A stretch of DNA of 64,000 nucleotides from Carettochelys insculpta (Eukaryota; Chordata; Testudines; Carettochelyidae), in assembly GCF_033958435.1 (NCBI RefSeq), contig NC_134138.1, positions 272,839,798-272,903,797 of the forward strand. Direction: 5' to 3'. Both the position numbers and the translations under genes were made by a program. The notes under the pieces are model-generated. The model did not search any database and was not told the DNA's origin. It saw nothing but the letters and a program-made list of their open reading frames with translations. Below, one piece after another: positions 46,600 through 57,300 of this stretch (the first letter of the stretch is position 1; each line of letters opens with the position of its first letter).

Positions 46600-47088
46600 C
46601 TTGGTCTATGCTATGGAAGTAAGTCAATTGCAGATAAACTGTTCTAGCTACTGCAATTGCATAGCTAGAATCGACTTATCTGCAATCAATTTACCCGGCT
46701 GTCCTCACAGAGGACTTCCCTCACTCCTTGCAGTATAGTCAAAGAGAGGTAGCTGTGTTAGTCTGTATCTTCACAAAACAAAAGAGCAGTCCTGTAGCAC
46801 TTGAAAGACTAACAAAATAATTGATTAGGTGATGAGATTTCATGAGACAGATCCACTTCTTCAGATCTGGAGAAGTGGGTCTGTCCCACAAAAGCTCATT
46901 ATTTTGTTAGTCTTTCAAGTGCTACAGAACTGCTGTTTTGTTTCTCCTTGCAATATGGAGGAGTACAGATGTCTACTGCTGACCCCATATAGTTCAATTT
47001 CATGTGTCTCCACCAGGTGCGCAAAGTTGAACTTGGAAAGATCAACCCTGACCAGGCTGATCTTCCCGGTAGTGTAGCGATACCCTGA
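46600..47088 (+). mobile_element. MITE family C, copy 2, split by a PLE insertion
   Basis: The left part is 46600-46736 (GCATAGCTAGAATCGACTTATC) and the right part is 46944-47088 (GGAGTACAGATGTCTACTGCTG, GTAGTGTAGCGATACCC). The uninterrupted copy at 43967 shows that the two parts are contiguous once 46737-46943 is removed. Confidence 0.75.
46724..46956. mobile_element. Inverted PLE terminal-repeat pair nested in MITE C
   Basis: The forward repeat (46737-46870) is joined to a reverse repeat (46868-46943). The pair is flanked by CTCCTTGCAGTAT (46724-46736) and CTCCTTGCAATAT (46944-46956), a 12/13 target duplication. Both halves entered together, after the MITE. The forward half keeps a ribozyme-like core on the minus strand (46864-46831). 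The reverse half has GAAA changed to AAAA. Confidence 0.8.
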
Positions 47089-47511
47089 GTAGATGGAATA
47101 AATCTTCATTATGTGATACTTCCTCCTCTCTGTGCAGCAAAGTAATTAACAGTGCTGGCATTTCAGGTGTCCCCCATTGCCATGTGACTTAATCCCCCAC
47201 TGAGATGAATTTTATGACTGAGAACATTTTACACCTCCAAGAACTATGTTTTCTGGCTGTCTGAACACTCACACAGTCTTGCCCATTTCACTTGGTTCAT
47301 GCTTTCAATATTTTTTCAGACCTGTAACAGACAGAGGCTGACTTCTCAAAGACTGTAGAAGCTGAGATTCTGGAGGATGGAAAAGGCACCTTGGGAGAAG
47401 TCCAGTTCGGCTCTGGGCATGCTGACTCTGCAACAGTACAAGCAGTTTCTCCTGGGCAGCTATGAGCTAGTCAGGTTATCACTCCCCCCATGAGAATTTT
47501 ATCTTATTATC
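47089..47511. other. Unannotated spacer
   Basis: Nothing recognised. Confidence 0.4.
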
Positions 47512-47606
47512 TTGATCTGATGAAGTATCTCTGTCCCACAAAAGCTCATCACCGAATAAATCATTTTGTTAATCTTTAAAGTCCTGCATTTCTGTTGCTT
47601 TGGTTT
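47512..47606 (+). mobile_element. PLE terminal repeat, 3' part
   Basis: CTGATGAAGTATCTCTGTCCCACAAAAGC followed by CATTTTGTTAATCTTTAAAG. CUGAUGA is kept (47517-47523), but the GAAA box has become AAAA and the left strand of the stem has decayed. Confidence 0.65.
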
Positions 47607-47607
47607 A

Positions 47608-48201
47608 TCTTATTACAGTGGTTCTCATCTAGAGGTACATTTGCCACTGGAGGTATGTAGAGATCTCTCAGGGGTACATCAATCCATGTACCTATCGTGG
47701 AAGGAATAAGGGTTGCCTCGAAATAGTGCTTTATTTCAACATGGGCACTGTTTAGACAGCACCACATGCCAAAATAGCCTATTTCAAAATTGACTACGCA
47801 AGCTACGCAATGTGCGTAGCGCAAATCGTGCAGCTTATTTCAAGTTTACGCTGTCATGCAGACAAAGCCTGAGTGACTTTAAAGAGTATCACTGGCACTC
47901 GGACCCTATACAGAGGTTTAAAGGTCAAATTTCAGCACCCTGCCTTGGAAAGGTTGCTGATTCCTGCTACTATACATTGAAATGTAAGTACAATATTTAG
48001 ATTCCATTTGATTTATTGTATATGGTAAAAATGAGAAAGCCCAAATATTTTCAGTAGTAGCATGCTGGGACCATTTTGCATTTCTATGTCTGAATTTTAA
48101 GCAAGCAGTTTCTAAGTGAGGTGACATTTGGGGTACTCGAGGAATCAGACAGTTTCCAGGGGTACAGTAGTTTGGCAAGGCTGAGAGCCATTATCTTAAT
48201 A
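47608..48201 (+). mobile_element. hAT-like element with 8-bp target duplication, carrying nested elements
   Basis: The element is 47616-48193, with ends CAGTGGTTCTCA and TGAGAGCCATTA. The flanks TCTTATTA (47608-47615) and TCTTAATA (48194-48201) match at 7 of 8, the size expected for hAT. Inside lie a MITE-like piece (about 47700-47870, with CTATTTCAAAATTGAC and an end GCAGACAAAGCC) and a piece of a second hAT family (47876-47966) that matches the right half of 52868-53175. Confidence 0.75.
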
Positions 48202-48689
48202 TAACGAGTGCTGCCCACACCTAGGTGTTCTGTGTCTGTTGACACTGCTGACCCCATTAAGACCTCTGTCTGCCCCTGTTTGAAGGGCAGGGACTTTGTT
48301 TTCTTCCTTATGTGTTCAGCACCAGGAACACCCTTGGTTATGCACCCAGGCCAACCAAGAATATAAACAATACCAGTAATGAATCATCAGCTACTTTGCT
48401 TGCTCAGCTCAGTTCCCAAATGATTAGGATGTTGTGCTGAGAAGGAGTCATCGCTACTATATTAAGCCCATCATGGTGGCTGAGGTATGTGATTTAGACA
48501 GCTCTCACACCTTTTTTTTCCCTTCACCATGGCCCTGAAGAGAACAGTAGTTTTGGGCCAGAGTCCAAATCATAAGAGTGGTTTTTTTTTAAAAAAAAAA
48601 AATATTTTTAGGAAAATGTTTTTGGCAAAGGACATTGCGACTGAATAGTCTCCAGTGAATGCATAATGGTAAACTGATTCCTGCTCCAG
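48202..48689. other. Unannotated spacer
   Basis: A T-run joined to an A-run lies at 48580-48601. Nothing else is recognised. Confidence 0.4.
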
Positions 48690-48850
48690 TTGGCACTGAT
48701 CGTGTGAAGATAAATACAGCACAACAGGAACATTAAGTAATTAATCCTCACTGCCTTCTCAGGTAGGATAAGTAATTATTATTATCCCTAGAGTGCTGGT
48801 TGGGAAATTGAGCCAGAGACGTTGAGAGGCCTGCCCAGCTCCACAGAGAT
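48690..48850 (+). mobile_element. L2/MIR-like 3' remnant
   Basis: TTATTATTATCCCTAGAG and GAAATTGAGCCAGAGACGTTGAGAGGCCTGCCCAG resemble the 3' end of L2/MIR elements. Confidence 0.5.
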
Positions 48851-50074
48851 CTGGGAATAAAATGCTCTGTTCCCTTGTGCCCACTCCTGTGCGGAGATCT
48901 CTCTTCTACCTTTTCTGTTGAACTACTGGGTATCTATACTCCAGCATGATGCTGTCTGCCGTGTACCCTTATATCCTGGCAGGCCTGCTGATGGGAGTGG
49001 CTAAGGGGGCAGCTCTCCTGAGGCCCGGTGGTATTAAAGAACACAGGGCTACGGTTCCTGCCACTGCTATAACAGCTGCAGCCCTGGGCCCTTTAGGATT
49101 GTGCTTGAGAGCCCCAGGCCATGCACTTCAGCTAGTTCTGAGGGATAACAGGAGTGAGGGTGCACTGCACAGTCCAGACGGTGCTGAGGAGTGGCTGTCC
49201 CATCCCATCCCCACCCTTTCTGCCCAAGGCCCTGCCCCTTCCAGGAGTGAGAACTGGCCCTCCTGACCCAACAGTCCTATCAGCCCCTCTGCGTCACGGC
49301 TCTTTTCATAGCATGGAGAGAGAATGGTCCTTCAACGAAAGTGGATCCAACAAGTTGGGAGCAGCACACGTTATGAGGTATCAGTAGCTGAAAGGCTATG
49401 CTGTTGCGCAGGTGTGGCAGTCAGGCCAGGTAATACACTTTCTGTCATCTCCCTCCTACAGCCAATGAAACTGCTGTGTGCAAATGAGTTGTAGAAGAAG
49501 GGAGGTGATTGGTGGAGGTACCTCTGGTATCACAATGGGCTAATACTTTTGGCAAGGGATAGATACGTGTCTTGCTGCCTCAGAAGTGGAGTTCGTAATG
49601 TCTCACTGGCTAAACACTTAAATATCGGATGATAATGGACCAAAAATTCCACCAATGACTGAACATGATGATATTCTGAAAAGAAAATAAAGAAAAGAAA
49701 AGAAAAAGAAGTCCTCAACCAACCTTGCAATTGTTCCCAGGACACCATACTGACTCCACAGACATTCTAGGCTTAAGAGGAATACAGAGACAGGTGACCA
49801 TTCTTACTACATAGACACTTTGTGGTGTAGGACTACATAGGAGCCCCACTCACGGACCAGGAGCCATCTGTGTCAATTCTTTGTGGACGAAGACTCCACC
49901 TGGGAATTGTGGGTGATTTTCACTTACAAAGCACCACAGGAGTCAGCCTGATGGTGGTGAGACATAAGCCTCTAGAGCACATGCTCTCGGAAGACCAAGC
50001 CTTTCCTGGTGCTCCCTCTTATGGTGAATGTTCTGCTTCAGAAGTTATGTTTTTAGTAGATGTTCTTGGTTCTC
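48851..50074. other. Unannotated intergenic DNA
   Basis: ORF 48946-49266 starts with a hydrophobic stretch but is GC-biased, has no family match I can name and lacks splice or polyadenylation context. An AAAAG microsatellite lies at 49677-49710. Confidence 0.4.
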
Positions 50075-50205
50075 TATGCCTTAAATATTGAGTCTGTTCT
50101 TGTATGGCTATGGTCTGAAGAAGTGGGTCTGTCCCACGAAAGCTCACCTAGTAAATTATTTTGTTAGTCTTTAAAGTGCTACTTGACTGCTTTTTTGTTT
50201 TGTTT
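50075..50205 (+). mobile_element. PLE 3' end
   Basis: TTCTCTATGCCTTAAATATTGAGTCTGTTC is the 3' UTR phrase also seen at 28045. The terminal repeat follows through GTTAGTCTTTAAAGTGCTACTTGACTGC. Confidence 0.75.
50115..50145 (+). ncRNA. Hammerhead-ribozyme-like core in PLE terminus
   Basis: CUGAAGA (50115-50121), a perfect five-pair helix GUGGG/CCCAC (50123-50127 with 50133-50137), then GAAA (50138-50141). This is the best preserved core in the window. The short third helix is weak here and stem I is not seen. Confidence 0.42.
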
Positions 50206-50605
50206 AGTAGATGTGTGTTGGAAGATAGTTCTTCTCTTATTCAAAGCTGATGTAAAATCCCAAGCTGCCTACTGCTGTGTCTTTTGCTCTTTGCTATACA
50301 AAAATGTGAGGAAATTACATAGCCACAGCTGGGTCCTCAAATAACCATGTTTGTTACCTGTGCATTAACATGCAAGACCTTATGGTAGAACCCTGCTATG
50401 CTGACTGTTTTCTGGCAGCTTTTCCACAAAAATGCGCTGAGCACCACTAGGAGGTTGACAACTATTTGAAGGGACACGACTCTTTTTCTAGACATTATCA
50501 CTTCAATACCTCTGATGGTGGTTCAACTGCTGGTATGTTGAGCCCACTGTTCATCCATATTTCTTTGTGTTCGCTGTCTCTGTGTATGTGCCTGGTCTTA
50601 GAATA
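50206..50605. other. Unannotated spacer
   Basis: Nothing recognised. Confidence 0.4.
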
Positions 50606-50907
50606 TAAGGCCAGGTGTATACTAGACCTTAAAGTCAATCGTAGATATGCATTTCCAGCTATGACAATGGTGTAACTGGAACTGACTTATCTACAATCGA
50701 CTTATCTGGCCGTCCTCGCTCAGAGAGGTTGACGGGAGAAATTCTCCCATTGACTTCTCTTACTCATTGTGAGATTGAGGAGTACAGGTGTCAACTGCTG
50801 AGCCCTGATAATTCAATTTCATGTGTCTCTACCAGTCATGTGAAATAGAACTCTGGAAGATCAAGCCTCACTGGGTCGATCTTCCGCATAGTGAAGACAT
50901 ACCCTGA
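50606..50907 (+). mobile_element. MITE family C, copy 3
   Basis: The element is about 50609-50904, with TAA to the left and TGA to the right (a one-mismatch triplet). It contains CTTATCTGGCCGTCCTCGC, GAGGAGTACAGGTGTCAACTGC and GGTCGATCTTCCGCATAGTG. Confidence 0.72.
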
Positions 50908-51284
50908 GCTCTGCAAGTCAGGGACTGACTTGTTTGTGCAGTACAATGGAGTCCTGGTCCATGACTGTTGTCTCTGCATCCAAGTGGGGGCTGATGTCCA
51001 CTACAAGCCCCAGGGCAAGATGTGTGTGTGTAATTGGCTTTGGGACCCCTGAAGGGGCACAGCTTTGGGCAAAAGGGGAGGAGTTGATGGCAGTCAGCAC
51101 AGCCCAGACTGCAGCTTGCCCTCCTCTGCCAGCACAGTGATCTAGCAGCACTTCAAAGTGGCCTGGGGCTGTCATCACTGCTGCAGTAGCTGCAATCATT
51201 CTTTGCAAAATTCTTTGAACTCAGTGAATGAGTTGAGGTTCCTTTGAACCTCCAGATCCCAGAGCAACTGAAACATGGAAATAC
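50908..51284. other. Unannotated spacer
   Basis: No supported feature. Confidence 0.4.
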
Positions 51285-51415
51285 ATGTATCTCGTGGAGC
51301 TGAAAGGGACCTCAAGAGGTCAGTAAATCCAGTCTCCTGCACTTACAGCAGTGACCTATCACCATCCCTAGCACACCATTTAAAAAAAAAAGAAGAAGAA
51401 GAAGAAGAAAAGAAC
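51285..51415 (-). mobile_element. CR1 3' scrap and AAG microsatellite
   Basis: CGTGGAGCTGAAAGGGACCTCAAGAGGTC is a reversed CR1 3' end. It is followed at 51381-51411 by A-run and (AAG)n simple repeat. Confidence 0.6.
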
Positions 51416-52237
51416 CTTCTTAGCTATCCCAGAATCTTGAAAGGCTCCCTTCAAGGGCTGAACGCACAGCCATGGGTTTGCAGGGCCAATGCTCTAACAT
51501 CCAACCTATCCTTCCTCTGGCGTCTCCTGCCCCCTTGGTGGTCCTGCCTATATGTAATAATAAGTATTACTCTGTAACAGTGTAGGGATTAAAAGAAAAA
51601 GAAAAGAAGTCTTCATCTAGATTCAGATGACCATCTCCCTAGCTGATGTAAGCTGCAAAACTCCATGAAACCCCAAATGAGTTAGGCTGATCTGATCAAG
51701 AAGCTAGCTAGCCTGATTTTTCTCCTTATTGTTGTTTGCTTCAGTTACTCCTTGGGAACCATTAAGCAGCAGGAAATGTGTTTGTCCAAACACAGGGTTT
51801 ATTATTCAGTTATTGAAACAACTGGTAGATATTTAACTTCCCCCACATGCACAGCATTAATTGTCACACATCTTCCTCATAGTGTGTGGATAGGGCTCTC
51901 TGTTGGTATTTTATAGCCAGTCCATTCACCTTGACACTTCCAACAAGATCACTCAACAGCTAATTTTATTTTAATGGCTGTATGCACTTTCTTTATGCTT
52001 AACAGCTTCTTCAGCATAACTCTGCCACTTACCATACATTTGTAAAACATTCTCACTTCCCTACGGTGCCCTGGAGTCCCAACTCCTTCCACTTGCTCCT
52101 TTCAAATGACAAGCTACATTTAGAAGGGAAAGGACAGATAATTCTTGCCAGGTCACGTGCTGGTGTCATTAGTTCCCCTGTGTAAAATATGCTCACATGG
52201 TGCCATCAAAATAAATGGGATCATTCATAAAGGTAGA
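51416..52237. other. Unannotated spacer
   Basis: No supported feature. Confidence 0.4.
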
Positions 52238-52531
52238 GCTTGTCTAGACTACGGGGACGATCAACCCGTTGAGGATTGATTTTCCATAGTTCGATTTTGT
52301 TAGCCTGGTAGAGACGTGCGAAATAGAACTCTCTGGGGTCGGCAGTCAACCCCTGTACACCTCAATATCGCGAGGAGAAAGGCAGGTCTATAAAACAGTT
52401 TCTCCCATTGACCACCCTTTGTGTGGATAGCCAGATAAATTGATTGCAGGTAAGTTGATTCTAGCTATGCAATTGCCATAGCTAGAAATGCATATCTGCA
52501 ATCGACCTACCTGCCTAGTGTCGACCAAGCC
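52238..52531 (+). mobile_element. MITE family C, copy 4
   Basis: The left end is GCTTGTCTAGACTACGGGGA and the right end is CTAGTGTCGACCAAGCC. The interior TTGATTCTAGCTATGCAATTG and CTGCAATCGACCTACC match the other copies. Confidence 0.72.
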
Positions 52532-52794
52532 TGAATGACGGAGCAGCAGTGTGCACTGCGAGGGGATGATTCCTGAAGCACACTAATACATTGCCCATTA
52601 ACTGGGTTGTGTTGACCCAACCTATCCTTATTGAATGCTCTGGAGTGTACTTGAAAGAAGCACTGTTTCAAAAGCACTCAGGACCTTTTACTTCACATCA
52701 GCAGAGTTTATCGTAACTTGTTAGAGCACAACACATTATTGTGCTTTAGAAAGCACACCACAATAGAGCACCTTGCTGCTCTGTGTACACAAGT
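52532..52794. other. Short unannotated spacer
   Basis: Nothing recognised. Confidence 0.4.
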
Positions 52795-52859
52795 CCTCAG
52801 AGATTCACAGTTTGAGGCCCATAGGAACCATTAGATCATATAATGATCCCTCCTGCATA
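52795..52859 (-). mobile_element. CR1-like 3' fragment
   Basis: AGATTCACAGTTTGAGGCC and CATTAGATCATATAATGATCCCTCCTGC resemble the reversed 3' end of CR1, cut off by the hAT element that follows. Confidence 0.5.
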
Positions 52860-53183
52860 TTATAGCCTAGAGATCAGCAACCCCTAGCACAGGTGCCAAG
52901 AGTCGCAGGCAAGCCAATTTTTCTCACAATGCGAGTTGGGAGCCCAATCCTTCCCCTCCTGCCTCATGCAGCCGAGAACTTGCTTAAACCATGTGGATTA
53001 ACAAAGACCAGCTCACGCTACCAACCACCACCTAAATGGTAAACTCTGCATCTTAATTCATTTATTGATTAAGCTGTTATAAGTAGGACTGTTAGCAACT
53101 TTAAAAAATATCACTGGCACTTGGGACAGTACATAGAGGTCAAAAGATTAAATTTTGGCAATCTGCTGATTCCTGTTATAGTC
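52860..53183 (+). mobile_element. hAT-like MITE with 8-bp target duplication
   Basis: The element is 52868-53175. It begins TAGAGATCAGCAACCCC and ends GCTGATTCCTG. The flanks TTATAGCC (52860-52867) and TTATAGTC (53176-53183) match at 7 of 8. Its right half is the same as 47876-47966. Confidence 0.72.
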
Positions 53184-53285
53184 TATTAAACTTCACCCAA
53201 TTACCACTGTATTGAGCCCAATAGCTTTTGTCTGGCTAAAATGTATATTCCGGAAAGGCATCCAGGCTTGACCTGATGATATTAA

Positions 53286-53480
53286 GGGTGCATCTCCACT
53301 GCCACATTTTGTGGACAAAACTTATGTTTACACCTAAAACTTGACAAAATAAACATTGCCAGAGGGTGTTCACACTTGCTCCCTCTATCAATATATCACA
53401 TCTACATTGGGGGGCACCATCATCATCGACAGTCCTGCACTCTGGTCCAGAAACATAGTAATCCAGTATGATTTTAGCTA
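53286..53480. mobile_element. Possible MITE remnant
   Basis: GGGTGCATCTCCACTGCCACA and GTGTTCACACTTGCTCCC are reminiscent of the ends and interior of the GTCTACAC-type MITEs. No right end or target duplication was found. Confidence 0.35.
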
Positions 53481-53502
53481 GCCAGATGTCCACTTACTCT
53501 GG

Positions 53503-53733
53503 GAGTGGCCAGGTTTCCTGTGGTTCCATAAAGTTTGTTTACAGCCACCAGCCCTGGATCTCAGTGTTCTGTGCTGTTATTTATCTGTAATTTACCCCAA
53601 ATGTCTTCTTAGAGCCTAGTGAGCAGTGGAAGCGTCAGTAATGTTGCTAGATAATACTGACCTCCCATGGTTCAGCAAATTCTCTGGTCCAGCACAGGTT
53701 AGGTCCCAAGGGTGCTGGCAAGATATATTCAAC
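53503..53733 (-). mobile_element. MITE family B, copy 3, truncated
   Basis: Reversed relative of 16066-16386, retaining the end wording AGATATATTCAACC and the interior CAGTGTTCTGTGCTGTTATTTA. About 90 bp of the distal end are missing. Confidence 0.68.
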
Positions 53734-56299
53734 CTGTAATAAGTTAGCTCCATGTCATTGTATTACTGGTGGCCTTACTGTCATGAGTTCAAAGCATTGT
53801 GCAAATAATGAATGCAATTAATTTCTTGCTTCTCTTTGCTGTTACCTGCAGTACAATCTTCCATGAAAAACAGAACCAACAAGATTGGCATTTGTAATGT
53901 CAAAACCAAAGGAACAAATGAAAAAAAAACCATTCCTCTGAAAAGCCACCTAAAAGTTCAAATTTATTCATGCAGCAGCAAAAGAAAGAAAAAGTCACGA
54001 ACGATATTGTTTCCCCCTTTGCAGGTCACCTTCAAAGAGAAAAGAGATTGGTTTTTTTTTAAGCAGATCAGTCATTGTGAGTAAAAGCAATTTTTTTCAA
54101 AAAGGCCATCTTTGCGGATGGAGCCAGCTACTCATTTCAGCTGCCAAAGCACTTGGCTGAAGGAGAGCCCTGATTCACTAGAGCCCACCCCAGTAAATTA
54201 CACTAGCAGAGGAAACTTCAGTATGTTGAACAGAGTGATGCTAAGGGGCCATACTTCAGAGCTTCCTGAGTGCCTGGAAGGTGTGACTCCTGTGTCTGTC
54301 TCCACTGTGTGTTTACAGGAAGGCAGAGATTTATCCATTAGCCTGAAGTTGAGCAGGCTGTGATGTATGAAAAAGAAACCACATACAACTGAAATAGAGG
54401 AAATTATTAGATAGTGCCTTGCCGTTGACTGGCTGGGGGCGGGAGGGAGAAAAGAAAGCCAATGCAACAGCTTAGCATCCCTACACTCAGCAGGGCCTCC
54501 TTCCTCCTAGTCCTTCTGAACTGTGAGTCACCCCAAGTGGCAGGGGAAGAAACAAGGAGTGGCTATTGCTAAGCTGACCATATCTCCATCCCAAATACAG
54601 AAAAGGGAGATATCAGGGGGTGGCTCCCTGGCTGCAGCTGTCACGGGCTGCCTCCCCAGATGCCCCATGCCTTGGGGAGCCAGGAAGGAAGCAGCAGGGT
54701 GCCTGCATTCCTCCCACTCCCCCAAGGTGTGGGTAGCCAGGAATTGGGTGGCATCTGCATGGGTGAGCTCCCTGCCCCTTGTGGAGCTGGGAAGGAGGCA
54801 GCAGCAGCTTCACCAAACCTCAGAGGAGGCGAGAAAGAGCTCCAGCCATCTTAGGTCACCCTGCTGGCTCCCTCTTCCTGTGGCTGGAGAGCACGTACTC
54901 ACCTACAGTACATGCTCTCTGGCCAGCAGCGGTGTCAGCTTTGCAATGGGCCAAATACAGAACAATTAGCCCCTCTTTAAAAATAAGTCAGGGTGCCTTT
55001 TTGGTGCCTGAAATACAGGACTGTCCCCCACACTACGGAACAGATGGTCACCCTAGCTACTGTACTGCCTGAGCCCTTCACTCTGAAGGGACCCATAAAG
55101 CTTGTTGTGGTGGGGATGTTGCATCCTCCATGCACTGTCTACTCCCCATGCATAGTAGAGGGCTCAAGGAAGAAGCCTGGTTTCCTATGGAGCACTGCAG
55201 CTCATCCTCAAGACCCTCAAAGTACTCTACAAATGTGACTAGATTTGCCCAGCACTGCTGGAGGTAACCCAGGAGTCCTGTTTTTTTCCTTAAAACCCCA
55301 GCTCCTGGAGTCATGGGATTGCGGCTCTCCACTTTCATTTTTTAAGGACGTTTCTAGCCCTCTTGGTTGCGTAGAATGGCTGACAATGTGAAAATATAAA
55401 CAGCCATTAGACAGCTCCCCCACTTTTTTAATCTCTGGATTTTTAAGCCAATCTCAGGCGGGTTTCGGGGCGGGAAGCTGCCTTATGAAATGCTCTGGGG
55501 TGGTGAAACTGAGGTTTCATAAAGAAAAGATGCAACATGTTCTGTAGCCAAGTACGAGGAGGACATACCATCTTCCCAAGGTCCCACAAACCAGGGGCAT
55601 CTCTCGGAGTTGTCTCTTGATTACTTCCTTTTACCAGGGCACTTAATTCCCCTCTGGAAGCGACGCTCATGCTCATTCTCTGAAACGGGTGTAACCCGGG
55701 GGGGAAGGAAAGTGTTGCCGGTCCCAGCCATGTGCCCCAACCACAAGGCACAGGCGTTCCTACGGCTCTCACAGTTCATCTGCTCAGCCTGTAGCAGCGC
55801 CTGCTTTTTGCCCAGGGGCAGGCTGCCACTTCCATCCCAAGTGCGCCAGGGAGGAGTACAGCCCTCACACAGGCCTGTGTCACAGCCCGCCAATGTACTA
55901 CACCTGAGCTTGGAAGCCCAGCGCAGAGGCCGAGGTCACACGGAAGCGTAGAACCAGGGGGTTAGTAGAGACTGGCAAACTGGGCTGAGCCCTTGGGTGG
56001 TGCCCAGGAGAGACTCAGGTACCTTCCTCCCCCCCTGCTGTTTAGCAGCGCGCCCACAGCCACCCCCGGGGGCAGCATGTGTTTCTGCGGGTGGGACACA
56101 TCCACACCTGCCTTGGTACAGGTGTAACTCACACACGCCCCCCTGGTTCCCTGTCCCGGGCAGTGATACCCAGACCGCCTCAGCGAGCGAGAACGGGGCC
56201 TCTGCAGTCTGCAGGACAAGCTTAGGCGCCTTCCGCTCAAGCTGCAGTGGCCTTGCGCTAAGCTCCCCAGGTCCCAGGGCCGACTCTGCGCGGGGGCAG
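53734..56299. other. Unannotated DNA upstream of the CpG island
   Basis: No repeat or exon was recognised over about 2.5 kb. The relative lack of transposons compared with the rest of the window fits a region near a promoter. Open frames at 54523-55072 and 55443-55951 overlap on both strands and have no domain. Confidence 0.4.
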
Positions 56300-57300
56300 T
56301 TACGCAGGTAACATTTATTCCGCCCCTGGACAGAGCAACCCCGGAGCCGTCCCTGCCGCGAGGGTCAACTTACCTCCCCCGACCAACGCGCCCTGCCTCA
56401 GTTTCCCCACTCATAAAACTGCCGCCCGCCCCCCCGGGGGCAGCGGACCTGGGGGGCCTCCGTCACTCCCAGGCGGGGGCAAAGCGCACCGTGTCCTGGA
56501 GTTGCGCAAACAGGCAGCGCCCGCTCCCGTCTCCCACCTGCGGCGGCGGCGGCGGCGGCTCCGGCCCTGCCCCGCCCCCGCCTGGCCCCAGCCCGAGGGC
56601 GGAGCCGCAGGGGCGGACCCCGGCGCGGCGCGGCGCGGCTCGGCGCTCGCTGGCCCGGGACCGGCGGCGCGCAGTGTCCAGGCGCAGAGCGCAGCGGAGG
56701 CGGCTCGGGGTGCGCCGCGCTCCTCACCTTCAGGCCGGCATGGAGCGGCCCGGCGCCTGCCTTTGGCTCTCGGTCTGCGGCTGCCTGGCCGCCTGGGTAA
56801 GTGCCGGCTGCCGCCGGGGCAGCTCCGCGCCGGCTCTGCTGCGGGAAACTTTGGCCGGGACCCGACGCGCTGGCTCGGGAGGGGCGGTTCGCCCCGAGGC
56901 GCGGGGGCTGCCCCGGCCAAGAGGAATCCCCCGGGGAGCGAGGGGGGAAGCTCGGGGCGCCTGAGGCTCTGCCAGGCAGCCGCGGAAGCTGCCGCGCTGG
57001 GTCGCTGGCACCCCCGGGCGCAGCGCTGGGAGCCGCCAGAGAGCCCCGCGGGACTTGTCCCCCGGTCATTCCCCCGGCTCGGGCTCCAGCCCCGGGGTCG
57101 CTCTGGGACGTTCCGTCTCCTCGTGGGCTCCCCAAAGCGCCTCTCCTTGCAGGGCGGCGACTGGGGGCAGCGCCTCGCGGGAGCTGCGGCTGCCTCGCCG
57201 CTTTAATCCCAGCCCTGGTTTGCGCTGGATCCCGGGAACCCCTGCACGTTTCTCCAGGGGCGCCTGGCTGTGTCGGAAGGCTGCTGGGTGACTGGGGCGG
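56300..57300 (+). promoter_or_regulatory. CpG island and probable promoter
   Basis: About 1 kb is dense in CpG and G+C, unlike the CpG-poor DNA on both sides. It contains GC-box-like CCCCGCCCCCGCC (about 56570), GGGCGGAGC and GGGGCGG (about 56597-56614), and a short GGC repeat (56526-56552). No TATA box is apparent, as is common for such promoters. Unmethylated CpG islands of this kind mark vertebrate transcription starts. Transcription is most likely to the right, given the splice donor downstream. Confidence 0.8.
56740..56796 (+). CDS. Probable first coding exon of an unidentified secreted or membrane protein gene
   Basis: An ATG at 56740 lies in the CpG island with a good start context (G at -3 and G at +4). 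The 19 codons read as a signal peptide: a charged start (MERPG), then a hydrophobic Leu/Cys/Ala/Trp core. Directly after the Trp codon comes GGGTAAGT, a consensus splice donor, with the intron starting at 56797 in phase 0. The leader would be completed in exon 2, which is not in this window, so the product cannot be named. It is probably secreted or a type I membrane protein. Alternatives are that this ATG is not used, or that the frame continues into the GC-rich sequence as chance coding. There is no other exon in the remaining 7 kb, so intron 1 is long. Confidence 0.5.

Noticed and set aside
56502..57206. 234-codon plus-strand ORF in the CpG island
   Set aside because: Low-complexity GC-rich frame crossing the likely exon 1 and intron. 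The shorter frame with a signal-like leader and splice donor is the better supported reading.
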